A stretch of DNA of 64,000 nt from Solenopsis invicta (lineage: Eukaryota > Arthropoda > Insecta > Hymenoptera > Formicidae), in assembly GCF_016802725.1 (NCBI RefSeq), contig NC_052671.1:21123728-21187727 (forward strand), given 5' to 3'. Below are positions 50,525 through 62,128 of this stretch, in pieces. A program made the translations under genes and the position numbers. The notes below the pieces were generated by a model. The model made no database searches. It was not told where the DNA came from and was given only the letters and a program-made list of their open reading frames with translations. The stretch's first letter is position 1; every line of letters starts with the position of its first letter.

Positions 50525-50967
50525 CAAATGTGTTTTTGGGAGAAGCAGGGACAAACAAATTAACTTGAGAAGCAAAAATGGAATAGAACTTGAGTATGAT
50601 CTAAGATTGAAATCAAACTGTCTCCTTCTTGCAATGCGTATTGAGAGTAGTTGTTGCGATTCGTTTAATTCAAGGAGCGGCATCCACCTTCTGATGACCC
50701 GTGCTTGCTTAATCGGTCAACCGATAAATCAAGGCATGAATTATTCCCGAAACCTTAGTATTACCGTTTATAGCGCACGTACTCTCAGTTCTTCGTTTCA
50801 TTGTTTTTTGAAACATTTTTTGTGAGTATTTTATATAAAAAAGCTGGACAAAATACGTTTCAACAGGTCGATTTGCGGAAGTTACTCGCATATACTCTGT
50901 CTAAAGTTGGAATACTATAGAATGCTCTAGAAAAGGGAGTTTTTCCGAAATATATCATAAAATACAT

Positions 50968-52118
50968 TGTAACAAACCGCCTTCCGACACCCCCCCTCCG
51001 GACCGCCTAACCGTCCGGCCGAACATCCGCCGGACGGCAATTATCGGCGCATAGCGCCTAGTAAATGACACGACATCGGAGCAAACGAGCGATCGCTCCT
51101 GCGCCCTCGTTCCCGCACTGTCCGCCGTCACGCTTCTCTACGCGCGTGGCCCGAAGCGAGAGACCGCAGATCGAGTGGCGGGGATGCTGCCGCCGGACCG
51201 CTCCGCCGTAACACGTCGCACATTCCCTTGCCTCGATTCTCGGGTATATAAGGCAGCGTTCGCCGGAGGCAGGGACCTTATCCGTTTCTGGCCGGTCCGC
51301 CGACTAGAAGCCCTAGGTTGCCACTGAGATCGAGCGCCTCGGTCTGCGCTAAGTCACTTAGCTCGCAACCGCTTCCGCCTCCGATCCTAACTCCGTTTCC
51401 AGACTCGCCGAACTGGGCTCAAGAAGAACTTGGGCCCTGTCAAGGCACTTGACGAAAAGGCGACTTCCATCCTATAAGCCTCCCGAGTCCGACGCCACCT
51501 CACGTACGGGGGTACGGTGCTCCGTGCCTCTACCAAGCGCACTTGGCGTGAGGGAGTGTCCTCCGGCGATCACTCGCGGTATTAACCGCCTCGCGATGGG
51601 CCGCGCGACGAACCGAAGTCAACGCACGGATCCGTGTACGCGCCGCGCCCCGCTAACCGTACCGCGCACCGCGTCTCACACGAGTGTCACGGCCACAACA
51701 ACAAGGCCGCCGGGGTTCCGAGAAAAACACCCGACACAATTCCGCGAACCGCGTCTCGCGCGGCAAGTGCGCTCGACGAATGACTTGTAAATAGATTTCC
51801 GTATCGCGTTTGCCGAGCATGTAAATAGATTTCCAAAGTTCTGTGTCACGTCCGTTCGCGCGTCTTTATGGCTAGTTGAGATCCGCGTTTCGATTACCGC
51901 CCGATCGCATCTCCGGATTTCCGGATCGTCTCATCGCCAACAGTACTGCGTACTACCAACAATAAATGTGCCAGACTTGTGTAAAACTTACCGCGTCTTA
52001 AGTGTGAAATAAACGTTCTTTGTATATATCAACCTAAAACACGTCTAGTTCCTCCAGGCGACCTTTTGCGCCCGTTCCCGCACCGCCAACCGTTCGTGCG
52101 CGAAGTATGGTCGTTACA
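50968..52118 (+). mobile_element. Solo LTR, 1.15 kb, plus orientation
   Basis: This is a diverged inverted copy of 868-1980, starting TGTAACAAACCGCC and ending GGTCGTTACA. A TATA box (TATATAAGG at about 51244) and two AATAAA signals (about 51961 and 52006) lie in U3-R-U5 order, fixing the orientation. The flanking 4-mers differ (ACAT before, CTAT after), and LINE sequence starts right at its 3' edge but is absent on the other side. Ectopic recombination or a deletion is therefore likely at this copy. Confidence 0.7.
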
Positions 52119-53760
52119 CTATTAATGGCCAGTCCCTTAAAAGAACCAATCAAACTCGTTTTTTGGGTATCTGTCTTGATGATGGGCTCAAAGGTAATTT
52201 GCATTTTAATTACTCAATTCAAAAAGGTAGGAGATTAATGAATATTTTGTCCTCTCTACCAGGAGTCTGGTGGGGGGCTCATTCCCGCCTCTTGCTTTAA
52301 ATTTTTAAAGCCGTGTTGCGGATGGCCATTAAGTATGGAAGCCAAGTTTTCAAATTAAAAGCAACTCAACTTTATTCTTTAAAATCAAAAGAATCATCTA
52401 CAGATGTGTTAGGATAGCCTTGGGATACAGAAGATCAACTCCAATCAACGTCATGCTGTCAGAAGCACGAGAGCCCATGGAGGCAAGAATGGAATATATG
52501 AATTTGAAGTGCCTTTACAAATGCTTTGCAAACAAATTTTGTCCGGTTAACAAACATTTAAAATTATTATCTGTTGCGTCTGGACGATCGAAAGATCGTA
52601 TTCGCATCTTGAAGAAATTTTCTATTTTCAACACTTACATCCGTATAAGAGACACCCAGAAATTAATCTTCTGCAGCACTGTTCTACCAGGATTTAACCT
52701 CTGTTACAAAGTTCTGCACTTTATCCCAAAAATAGACTTTTTGTTTACCTCCTTGGAAAAGGATGCATCTTACTCCGAGGTTTTCCAGACATTCATAAAG
52801 TATAAAACATATCTAATTATCGGCACAGAATATCAAACTATACACTGATGGTTCCAAAACTGGGAAAAGAGTCAGTAGGAGCAAGTGTATTTATCTCGAA
52901 CCTCAACAAAAGTATAAAACACAAATTACCATCAGAAGTATCAATTTTCTTCGCCGAGGCTTGGGCAATCTCTGAAGTTGTCAGCCTCATCGAGACATTC
53001 CTTTGGAAAAAAGCTGTAATTTTTTCTAATTCACTCAGCGTTCTTAAGGCCATCAGCAGCCAAAGAAGAAACTCTTCTAAAACCAACTATATCTTGTTCA
53101 ACATCATCTCTAAATTATACAAACTTCACTGCAATCAAATAGAAGTCACGCTATGTTGGCTACCAGCGCACAAAGATATTCCAGGTAATGAAATTGCAAA
53201 CTCCGCAACCAAGGAGGCTACCTCCTTAGGATAAAAACCTATCCTTGGAATCTCCTTTTCGGACTTCTATGTTAAATCTAGAAATACCTTAAACAATATG
53301 TTTAGGGCTTATCTGGAAAAAACGGCTTTCCATACCGGCGTGAATCATGCTATTTTATTTCAAAGACTTTCCAAAAAGGTTGGTACTATAAGTATCATCT
53401 GGGGGAGAAGTGATTGTTCTCATAAACAGAATCCGCAGTAGACACTACAATCTAAATTTTGAACTACACCGCAAGAATATGACTGCCTCTCCTGCATGCA
53501 AATGTGGCAACTATAGACAAGACATAAACCACAACATTTTTTCCTGTCCACTTACCTCCTCTAAATTCAAAAATATTAGATTATACCTCGCAAATCTCGA
53601 ATCTGTCGCAATCACAAATATTTTTCCTTTCCTGATTTTCCTAAAAACTAAACTATGCAGACTGCTTTTCGCTTTCATTAAATTACTGGGGAGCATGACA
53701 TTCTCCAAAATGTTGATGTATTCTGGAGCTCTCATACGTGTCGTGGTCTGAAGGAGTTCC
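52119..53760 (+). pseudogene. Non-LTR retrotransposon (I/R1-like) 3' fragment: RT end, RNase H, C-terminus
   Basis: The first part (52119-52830) reads as the thumb end of a LINE reverse transcriptase, including 'RFLGICLDDGLK' and 'IALGYRRSTPINVMLSEA'. An RNase H domain follows at 52836-53234 with 'LYTDGSKTG', 'IFFAEAWAI' and 'CWLPAHKDIPGNEIA'. A C-terminal part (53410-53600) has a Cys/His motif, 'CKCGNYRQDINHNIFSC'. There are frame breaks near 52830, 52866 and 53235-53410. Two RNase H catalytic Asp positions are Asn (SNSLSV and NEIANS). The polymerase core and ORF1 are missing, cut at the solo LTR. No poly(A) tail was identified. Confidence 0.75.
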
Positions 53761-53979
53761 TTTACTCCCGCAGCACTCATGCTTCCCCAAAAATTGCACG
53801 AAATTCTACCACTATGATGCTCTTGGACGACATACTTTGGCTGAAGTCGTGCGTTCTTGGGTCTTCACACACGTAATCTGCCGTTCTCAGCAGAAAAAAA
53901 GACCTATATAACAAAATTGTGAAAAACGTTATCATTATTAAAGTTACTTATTGTTTTAAAAATAAATTTAAATCTTGAC
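53761..53979. other. Short unannotated stretch after the LINE
   Basis: Nothing recognisable, except that it may contain the LINE 3' UTR. Confidence 0.3.
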
Positions 53980-54475
53980 GAAAAGGAACATACCTTTTCA
54001 TCCGACCGAATCAATTTGTCCCACTCTTCCTGAGGCTACTCCCGTATTTAAGTGGCGATTGGCAAATGCCAATCGTTCTTGGCGATGCTCTTCATTCAGG
54101 ACACATTTTTTGGTCGGACGACATGAAACTATATAGCAGACTTCAATCGTCGGATAACAGTTCGTTTTGATATGTCGATTCGGATTTCCGGAATTATACA
54201 TTCTGCTACACGAAACGGATTTTCCATAAGAACGTTTACTATTTGTGCGTCTTGTTCCGGAGTCGTCTTTTTCTATTTTGTTTTCGATGATCTTTTAATT
54301 TGTTTGGACCGAGTTTGCGAAATTTTCTTCTTCACAGTTCCGCTGTCTTAATGTTGCACTCAACTTGTTAAGTTATTTCACGAGCGGTTAATCCTTATTC
54401 AAACAAACCCACTATTCTCCTACGCATTTTATCGCTATATTTCGCAAAAGAATGACGTTGTTCTTGTGCCATTTT
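53980..54475 (-). pseudogene. Tc1-like transposase remnant
   Basis: On the minus strand it starts 'MAQEQRHSFAKYSDKMRRR' then 'IVGLFE', a Tc1-type N-terminal helix-turn-helix. It degenerates through several stops and resumes with 'CVLNEEHRQERLAFANRHLN' and, one frame over, 'EEWDKLIRSDEKVC', where the Asp is the first catalytic residue of the DDE triad. The second and third acidic residues are absent. The 200 bases on either side show no intact inverted ends. Confidence 0.65.
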
Positions 54476-54694
54476 AACAGTACAAGAAGAAACAGATATT
54501 ATAAAACAATTGCTGTTTACAATGAAGTAGCTTAACAAATTGGGTGTAATATTAAAACGGTGGAACTGCATTATAAAGCAATAAATAATCTTGTTGTAAA
54601 CTTGTTTGTGTTTTAATTCATCCGTCATATAAAATTCTAACTTGAATACAAAACATATAATATTGCGCGAATAAATAAAAATTAATTAGGTAAT

Positions 54695-55026
54695 TGTTAA
54701 AGTGGTGTGAGGCAGGAAAGAGTTGGAAAGGAACTGTACATTCTCACTCAGCATCATTTCTACTTTATCTAGCATTAACCATTTATTGAAACTATCTCTT
54801 TAATCTCATAATGCATATAGATACTAATATGTCTCTCTAGAACTCTTCCAGATACGTCTCACAACTCTCCGCCATCTGCACGTATAAAACTCGCTCAACC
54901 GTCACCGCTTGTCCGTTGGCGCGTGCTCCGTCGAGTTACGTGACTTACACGGTTTCTCACTCGCACACACTCACAGCCGCTTAACAGTCAACTCCGCGCA
55001 GCGTGTAAATTACGCATATTTTAACA
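54695..55026 (-). mobile_element. 3' LTR of a Ty1/copia element
   Basis: 332 bases, starting TGTTAA and ending TTAACA on the minus strand. The purine-rich AATTAAGGAGGCG lies immediately upstream (55027-55039) as polypurine tract. A TATA-like TTTTATAC (about 54890) and an AATAAA (about 54783) follow the U3-R order. It lies just downstream of copia RNase H sequence on the same strand. Confidence 0.8.
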
Positions 55027-55179
55027 CGCCTCCTTAATTTTTACGCTCGCGATTTTTTACAGTCTTAATTCATAAAGAATACATTTCTTTACACTTTTTT
55101 CAACAAAAAGAATTCAAATTTTTTTCAAACTTAAAACTTAGATCATTCTCTAGCAAAACAAACTTTCCAGAATTTTACT

Positions 55180-55735
55180 TCAAACAATATGTAATAAGGA
55201 TCTAAATTTTTCAAATTTTACTCTTCTTAGAGCTTTAGTTAATATATCTGCTAAGTTATCCTCTGAATCTACTTTTACAATTTTAATTATTTCTTTTTCA
55301 TAACTTTCATTTACAAAGTGAAAATGAACTTTGATATATTTGGAATTTTTCGTTAGATTTCCAAATTTGGCAATAGAGATTACACCTGAATTATCTTCAA
55401 ATATACTTATTGGCTTATCAATATCTAAACTAAAATCTAGTAACAAATTTTTCACCACTTTAACTTCACTGACTAATTCTGACAACGCTATATATTCGGC
55501 AGCGGTGGAGGATTTCGTCACACTGCCCTGTTTTCGTGATTTCCAATATTTCACATTTCCAAAAAATCTAATTACATAGCCAGTTGTCGATTTTCTATCT
55601 AGTTAATCATCTGCCCAGTCAGCATCTACAAAACAGTCTAATATTTCTGCGTTTACAATTTTTCTATAAGTCAGTTTTAAATCTTTTGTCAAGTATAAAT
55701 ATTTCGAAATTCTCAATGCATATTTATAATGCGTG
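55180..55735 (-). pseudogene. Ty1/copia polyprotein C-terminus (RT end and RNase H)
   Basis: It contains the copia RNase H hallmarks in order: 'DADWADD' (first Asp), 'SRKQGSVTKSSTAAEYIAL' (with the Glu), 'IFEDNSGVI' (Asp) and 'NLADILTKAL' near the end. One in-frame TAA (55603-55605) follows DADWADD. The upstream end stops abruptly at about 55735, where unrelated sequence begins, so gag, protease, integrase and most of RT are gone. Confidence 0.85.
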
Positions 55736-55920
55736 TTACGTCCGCGGATTCGCGGAATTGTAATCTGGGACGTAGATTTTGATTTTTCTTTTGGTTGGAT
55801 TTTACCTCTGTTTGAGATAAAGGCAGCTGTCACCAGTCGTGGCTCGGAATCGTGCGATAACATGTCCCGATACACAATTCGACAGACAATTCATTTATGC
55901 AGGGAAGAGATATTTTGGGA
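55735..55920. mobile_element. Possible LTR fragment abutting the copia remnant
   Basis: GC-richer sequence starting TGTTACGTCCGCGG directly at the point where copia homology ends. The TGTTAC start resembles insect LTR ends, but no matching end was found. An AT-dinucleotide run (55922-55947) follows. Confidence 0.3.
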
Positions 55921-55998
55921 GTATATATATATATATATATATATATACTAATATATATGTATGTATATGTATGTATATATTTTTATAACAATTTATAA

Positions 55999-56923
55999 TC
56001 AGTATATAATTCTTTCTTCTTTGGTTTCTCTTGCTTTATTAAGTCTCTTTTCGGAAAGTTTTAATTCTTGACGCATAAATCTCGTTTCCCAATCACAGCA
56101 AATTGTCATAAAATTTTTTAAAAATACGGTTGTTGTTTTATCGTTACATAATGTAATTTGCGGGCAAGAGTCTCGATGAAATGCCATAAAATTTTTATAA
56201 ACGTTTTTATAGTGAAATGTATTAGAAATGATTGAGGTGAAAAGGTGTCGTTCCCACGTCTGTATTTTTTCGAAAATTTCGCGTTTTACATGAATTAATC
56301 CTTCGGAATTTTCATATTGTTTGCAAATAATGAATGCCTTACATTCTTGAAAATTGGTATCATTGTTGATTTGCAATATATCTTTACAGAACGTACAATC
56401 ATGTTTAGAAAAAAATTTTTTACATAAATACCCCAATATGTAATAAACGGAATTTGATCGATTAAATTCTTTGCATTCATTTTTAACGTAATCAACTTGA
56501 AAATTTGTAGTTGTCGGTACCAAATTTGTCTCTGTATTTGTTTTAAAATTATCTCTTTACTAATCATATTTATGAGTGATAAAAGTTTAAAAAAAATGTT
56601 GTTTTTATCAATCTCGCAGTTTGTAAATTTCGAGATTTTTGACAATTGTGTTATTAATAAATGTCGCATGCCATGTTTGAATTGACGCGGAGATGGATTC
56701 ATATTGCAACCATGTTGTTGCCTGATTGCAAATACATTTTCTAACGGATCTTGATTTAATCTTCGAGTATACAATTCATGAACGCCGTAATTTTGATCCA
56801 AATTTGCAAATAATTCTAATATTGCTCGCGTTTTCATACGGATTCCTGTTAAACATGGTGGTTGCTTTTTGGATTCAAATGTCACTTTTTCTAATTTCTC
56901 TAAAGTTTTGAAAATAAACTGTT
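55999..56923 (-). pseudogene. P-element/THAP9-like transposase C-terminal remnant
   Basis: The 5' part (56923 to about 56560) includes 'LTGIRMKTRAILELF' and 'RRLNQDPLENVFAIRQQHGC' followed by 'NPSPRQF', which resembles the P-family core around Leu-Asn-Gln-Asp. After a frame change near 56550, the rest (to 55999) has 'YYILGYLCKKFF' and Cys-x2-Cys, as in P-like C-termini. A splice-acceptor-like ACAG lies at 56924. No THAP domain is visible in the window. The family call is by motif memory. Confidence 0.55.
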
Positions 56924-57062
56924 TGTGTGGAGAAGTTTATGAAATTGCGTAATTCAATTTATTAAACATAAAATTCCTACAGTTATTCCTTCAACAATTT
57001 TTAAACTGAAAATTAAATAATTAAATTTCATTAATGACAACTGGCAGTCTGCCGTATGCAAC

Positions 57063-57487
57063 TAGAGTACCTCTAGTAAGAGTATGGACATCGTCCGCCA
57101 TTAATAGGGAACCTATGACGGGTTTTCTATAATTTATAGATAAATGAATAAAAAAAAAGAAAAATGAATAAAATGAATAACTTCACAGAAATACACGATG
57201 ACATACTTGAACGATGCCTGACTTCACTAAGCATCACTATATCACTCAAAGAAATAACAAAATATAATAATTAGCCTTAACAGGATTCAACTTAAATCGA
57301 TTATATACAAGTATATAACATTGTTTATTAAATTGTATATAAAATCACGCGTATATTTTTTGTTTTTATCAGTATACACAATAATGAATTCAATTTTCCC
57401 TCTTTTATTTCCCTATTACATATGGCGAATCGAGGAACCAATCAAAAATCGACTAACGGTGTCCATACTCTTACTAGAGGTACTCTA
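57063..57487. mobile_element. 425-base MITE with 8-base target duplication
   Basis: The ends are TAGAGTACCTCTAGTAAGAG and its inverted partner, pairing over about 27 bases. TATGCAAC is repeated on both sides (57055-57062 and 57488-57495). The interior is AT-rich and non-coding. An 8-base duplication suggests a hAT- or P-type transposase. The pre-insertion site would be a hairpin (CAACTGG ... CCAGTTG). Confidence 0.8.
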
Positions 57488-57495
57488 TATGCAAC

Positions 57496-58465
57496 CAGTT
57501 GTGCGTCCTAAATGTATCTGCAACCTGTATACAGGTCCGATCGTTGCTTTGTTTAACCGAACACTTCGGTTGCCTATTATTATTTCTTTGTACTTAAACT
57601 ACACTGTTAGAAATTTCCATTGTAAAATCACAACAAAAGTGTTGGAAGCTTTTATCCAACCCAAATATATTGTAAATAGAAATTATAACTACGTTGTGAA
57701 ATTACAATAATACTATATTGTGAAACAGGGCTTGATCAAAAATATACATTTTAGCCGATTTTCAGCTTAAAGTTTACTTCTTACCTCATTACTTTGCGTG
57801 CAATCCGAATGCCATTGACATTGGGCTGCGTGCAAAATAGTGGGGTAAGAGGTACCCTTTAAATCTGAAAGTATATATACTTTTTGCCGAGTCCTGTAAA
57901 AATTACAAAGGAATTATTAGAAATAATAATAAATAATAAATGTTAAAATAATAAATGTTATACTACAGCAAACTTTTCTTTAACATATAACAATTCAAGA
58001 TAAAATTGTATAGTTTATGTTACATACGTTATTATCAGCTATGATTTAATACAAAATTTATATTAGATATTCCTAATTTTCTAAAATGCGGATATATGCA
58101 TGCATAAAACGAGATATTATGTAAAGTTACTGAAAGATATTATTACTAAAAGGTTTAACATGCAATAATAAAAACATAAAGCAAGAACTTTGTTTCGCAT
58201 CCAAAATAGCGTCAAATGTGAAAAATATTAAAACATAACTTAAGTTACGTCTCGCCTAAAGAAACGCGCTTGACTACTTTTCATTATTTTATTGGCGCTT
58301 AAACATTAAATGAATATATTAAACATTAACATTAAATGAATATATTTAACATTAACATTAACATTAAACGAATATATTAAACATTAAATGAATATAGCAT
58401 GTACTGATTAAACTATTAAAACTTATTAAACGATAACTATTAAAACATTTAGTTTTAATATCTAT
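57496..58465. other. AT-rich gene-free stretch with short tandem repeats
   Basis: No gene identified. ACATTAAATGAATATATTAA-type units repeat between about 58300 and 58400. Confidence 0.5.
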
Positions 58466-60806
58466 TTAATCGTCTTCTGCTGGGTTGATTTTTTGAAGAG
58501 AATCCCACAATTTTTTAATAGCCGGGTCATAGGGCATCGTGTTTTTTTTAGAACCTTTAGGATTTTTTGTTCCACTTCTTGGGTTTATATTAAAAAAAAC
58601 TCTGGAACAAATTAACAGTATTTATATAAAATATTTGAATTGGTACTTTAATAATAAATTGTATCTACTAAGTTCAGAGTAATCTATAGCCACAAATATG
58701 GCTATAGATTACTTTGAACTTAGTAGTTACAAATTATTATCTAATTCATCAACAGTAACAACATTAATACAAATTATAAAAATATTTTAATACCTTTGAA
58801 AAAACTCTAAAGTATTTACCGTATTGGTACAGTAGCACAAACTAAAAATATAATATATTAAGAATATTATTAGAAATCCTTGTAAAATTGTTTGTGCTTT
58901 ATAACAAATTTTGCCTTCTACTATAATTGAACAGCTTGCATGTTCATCAAACAGTGATATCCCTGTAAAAGTAAATAAAATAACAAAATCAATTATAGTA
59001 ATTTATAAATGCGATCTGATAAAGTAAGACTCCCAAGTATCCATCTTTAATTTTAATAAGACTTGATGGGTTTGTAAAGCAGGCAAAAATATTCGTATTT
59101 CTTTATATTATTATAAAGAAATACGAATATTATTTCTTTATATTTCTTTGTATTATTCAAAAAATAGAATGCCAGTATTGGCGATTTTCTTCTATATATT
59201 TACAAAGTGTAATTACTGTTCAGAGGGAGACGCGTGAAATGCGTGTTGAAACTATTAACATATTTTTAGTTAAACAGTGTGATTTTGAATTTCAACAATA
59301 ATAATAATAGTATATACCTTCTATGATTAACAGAGGAGTTGAAGTATCCGCAAATGAATTGAGCCTTTCTTCCGTCAATGTATCCTAAAAAACAATATAT
59401 ATTATAAAAAATTTTATTTTATTTTTATTCACGCCACTACATTAAATGAAATATAGTATGTATATTCTAGCAGATGCTGATTTTAAAAGGAAAACTAATA
59501 TGTATACAATTAATGACTGATTTTACTAAAAGAAATTACGAAAAATATTGTTTTTTTAAATTGTATTTTTTCAAATAATATTTAATAAATGCACTTACAT
59601 GGATAACTGTGAACATCATGTCTGGATTTTCTTCAAAGTAATGCAGAATCAACGGAAACATTGTCAAAATTAATGGGGTTTCTGATGTCAAATTCTGATT
59701 TGCTAATGTAGATTCAGTTAATACATTTTTAAGTAATCGAAGTTGCGTTTTTCTTTTTATTGACTTCTTCAATTTATGTTCAATGATAAATTCTTCAACA
59801 AATATATGTAGTTTCTTGTATGTTTTTTTTATATTTTGGTTCCACACGATGTCGACTTCTTTACCTAATAGCATAGAAGCATGCTGAATCAAATATTTTG
59901 CCTCCTTCAGAAGCGGCCATTCTTCAAGACAGGAGTAAATTGTTCCTTGCCTGTAATTAAATTCCATTCTTTGCAATGGATATGTCTCTTGAAGTATCAT
60001 TTTAATGCGCGCTATATCACGTTTCTGTTTTGTTGCTTCTTCCTTAAGCCAATTTTTTTTCATACGTTGAGTATCCATTGTTTCATCAAATGGTAACGAA
60101 GGCTCATATGCAATGCAACCATACTCATCGGTTTCCAAATTTTGGAACGTTCTTTTTTTTTGTACCATTGATCCAGAGGAATTAGCCGATTCCTTTGGCC
60201 TTTCTGCAGCCGTCTGGATACGTCGATTGTAATGTATTTTGGTGTATAATTGACAAAATAGTGATTCTGATCCATCTCCTAGAACTGCGCCTTCAATTTG
60301 ATCCGAAAATGATTGTGGATATTTACATACTATTCGCTGCGCTATTTTTCGAGATACACTTCTAGAATCAATTTTCAATTGCTCAACTTGATATTCCGCG
60401 AGAATTGAAATCATCGCTCGTCTATGAGCAGGCAGTGGCGTTTTTCTGTTTTCGCATGCTTCTATTAACTGTTTCGGAAATTTATACCATGGTATCGGTT
60501 CAGTTTCGTAAAAATCTACATGTCTATCAACGGATGTTTTTCCAGAAGTAGCTATTGTAAAATGAAATATAATAATATTGTAAAAAAATAACTTAAAATG
60601 TTTTAAATATAGTGGCAATTTATTTATTTCTGAGTGTATCTTGTGGAAAGTAACATGAAATGAAACCAAGGATTTAAATAATTTACTCAATTAGAAAAAG
60701 AGAAATAAAATATACTCGTACGTTCAAAATTTTCAAACAACTATTATAACATGTCACATTTTCACTATTTTTTTATTTCGTGTAATATATTTTATCATAG
60801 GAACTA

Positions 60807-60861
<55 letters not shown>

Positions 60862-61549
60862 CCTGCAAGATTATTTGACGGTATTTCGCCTTTTATTACT
60901 TCATTATTTTTTATATTTTCAGAAACATCTTTCTCTTTTAAGTCTACCATTGGCAAAACGTCATCATTTGACTGACTGATGTTTGTAATACATATTGGTA
61001 AATCTGTAAACGTAATTCATTAAATAAATTACACAACCAAATAATTATCAAAAAAATTACAAATTATTTTTTTAATCGATTTGGTAATTTGCAACAGTTA
61101 AATTAGTATTTATACCTGCTGAAGTGCAAGATGTATTCAGTTGATCTAGTGATTCTTGATTCAATACTGTCAGTTGCATTTCAATACTGTCAGTTTCATT
61201 AGGATTATTAAATCTAATAAATCATTGGCAAAGACTTCATTTTGACATAAAATGCGTTTCTCGATAAGCTTTACTGTAACTGGTGTAGGGGAATTGTCTG
61301 ACAGAGCTAATAAAACTACATCATCATGTATTTCGGTTTGATCTTCTTGTAGCACAACCTAAAAGAAATTGAAAAAACTAATAATATAAGCTTCAAAAAT
61401 ATTAATGTATTTTACCAAATATTCACCACATATTCCACGTTTGGAAGCCCTAAACGTTGTACGCTAGCATTAATTAGATCTTTGAGATTAGTGCAAACTA
61501 TTAAAACTTTTCTCATAAGATCTTGTCCTATTACTTTGAATATGGGCAT
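58466..61549 (-). CDS. Seven-exon gene with CIDE-N-like N-terminus, possible accessory gene of a CACTA-like element
   Basis: Exons by GT-AG signals and frame: 61427-61549, 61116-61358, 60863-61003, 59599-60551, 59318-59384, 58794-58962, 58466-58601. The start 'MPIFKVIGQDLMRKVLIVCT' continuing to 'VVLQEDQTEIHDD' resembles a CIDE-N domain. The large fourth exon encodes a charged helical region ('VCKYPQSFSDQIEGAVLGDG', 'CLEEWPLLKEAKYLIQHAS') like proteins next to SAMD3-type sequences in animal transposons. The end is 'MPYDPAIKKLWDSL' ...EDD. A hydrophobic stretch lies in exon 6. Exon 2 appears frame-shifted near 61210, beside a short duplication (CTGACAGTATTGAA), so the copy may be dead. It sits downstream of a tnp2-like gene on the same strand. 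Function unknown. Confidence 0.55.
58665..58726. repeat. Near-perfect 28-base-arm hairpin in an intron
   Basis: CTACTAAGTTCAGAGTAATC... pairs with its inverted copy across a 6-base loop (CAAATA) with one mismatch. It lies in the last intron of the CIDE-N-like gene. It could be a tiny MITE or a structured RNA. Confidence 0.8.
59088..59131. repeat. Short inverted repeat (hairpin)
   Basis: AATATTCGTATTTCTTTATA and its inverted copy are separated by a few bases, with further TTTCTTTATA echoes to the right. It is in an intron of the CIDE-N-like gene. Confidence 0.7.
60810..60860. repeat. AT dinucleotide microsatellite
   Basis: About 25 AT repeats directly at the 5' splice site of the intron following exon 3 (donor GTAATATATA). 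Confidence 0.9.
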
Positions 61550-61624
61550 TTTGCTGAAAGTGCAATTAAAATAGTGTTTGTAAATTAAATTAATATTTAG
61601 TTAAATAAACACATTAGTTTAAAC

Positions 61625-62048
61625 CAGGGATGGCAAGTCGTTACATTTTCGTTACTTTATTGCTTTTATTTTTTTATAACGATTTGGTAATGACGTTAGA
61701 ATTTTTCATTATGATAGTGATAACGTTAGAGTAAGAGAACAATCACTTTTAATAAATCACTTGTTATCATGCATTATTTATTGAAAAAAGTAACTCGTTA
61801 GTTGACTTGTACAATGAAACAATGAAAAGTATCGCAAAAAGTAATGCGTTACTTTGACTTGCTACGTAACGAATAAAGTTACATTTTAGTTAGTATTTTC
61901 CAATGAGTAATGCATAATGAGAACGAGTTGACTGTCAAAAATGACTTTTCCAACCCTGGCCTTACCATTTCTATTGTGGAAAATTGCAACATTATTACCA
62001 AATTATAAAAAGATATAAAAAAGTAACGAGCGTTACTTACCATCCCTG
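61625..62048. mobile_element. hAT-like MITE, 424 bases
   Basis: The inverted ends are CAGGGATGGCAAGT and its counterpart ACTTACCATCCCTG, a common hAT terminal form. Flanking 8-mers GTTTAAAC (61617-61624) and GTTTGAAG (62049-62056) match at six positions and look like a decayed target duplication. Internally it is rich in GTTACTTT/AACGAGTT-type words in both orientations. No ORF. It separates the CIDE-N-like gene from the transposase gene. Confidence 0.7.
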
Positions 62049-62128
62049 GTTTGAAGTAATATAATTGATTAACATATAAATAGTTGCTTTAGGTTTCCAA
62101 TACATGTGAACCATTTTCGTTTATAAAT

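Noticed and set aside
49537..50825. Several ORFs rich in Cys-Val, His-Thr or Arg-Val repeats
   Set aside because: They are translations of the AC and GT microsatellites.
51449..51790. 113-codon plus-strand ORF
   Set aside because: Inside the second solo LTR, downstream of its TATA box; no matching protein in the first LTR copy.
57321..57710. 129-codon plus-strand ORF
   Set aside because: It crosses the right end of the MITE and its target duplication, so it cannot predate the insertion; no motif.
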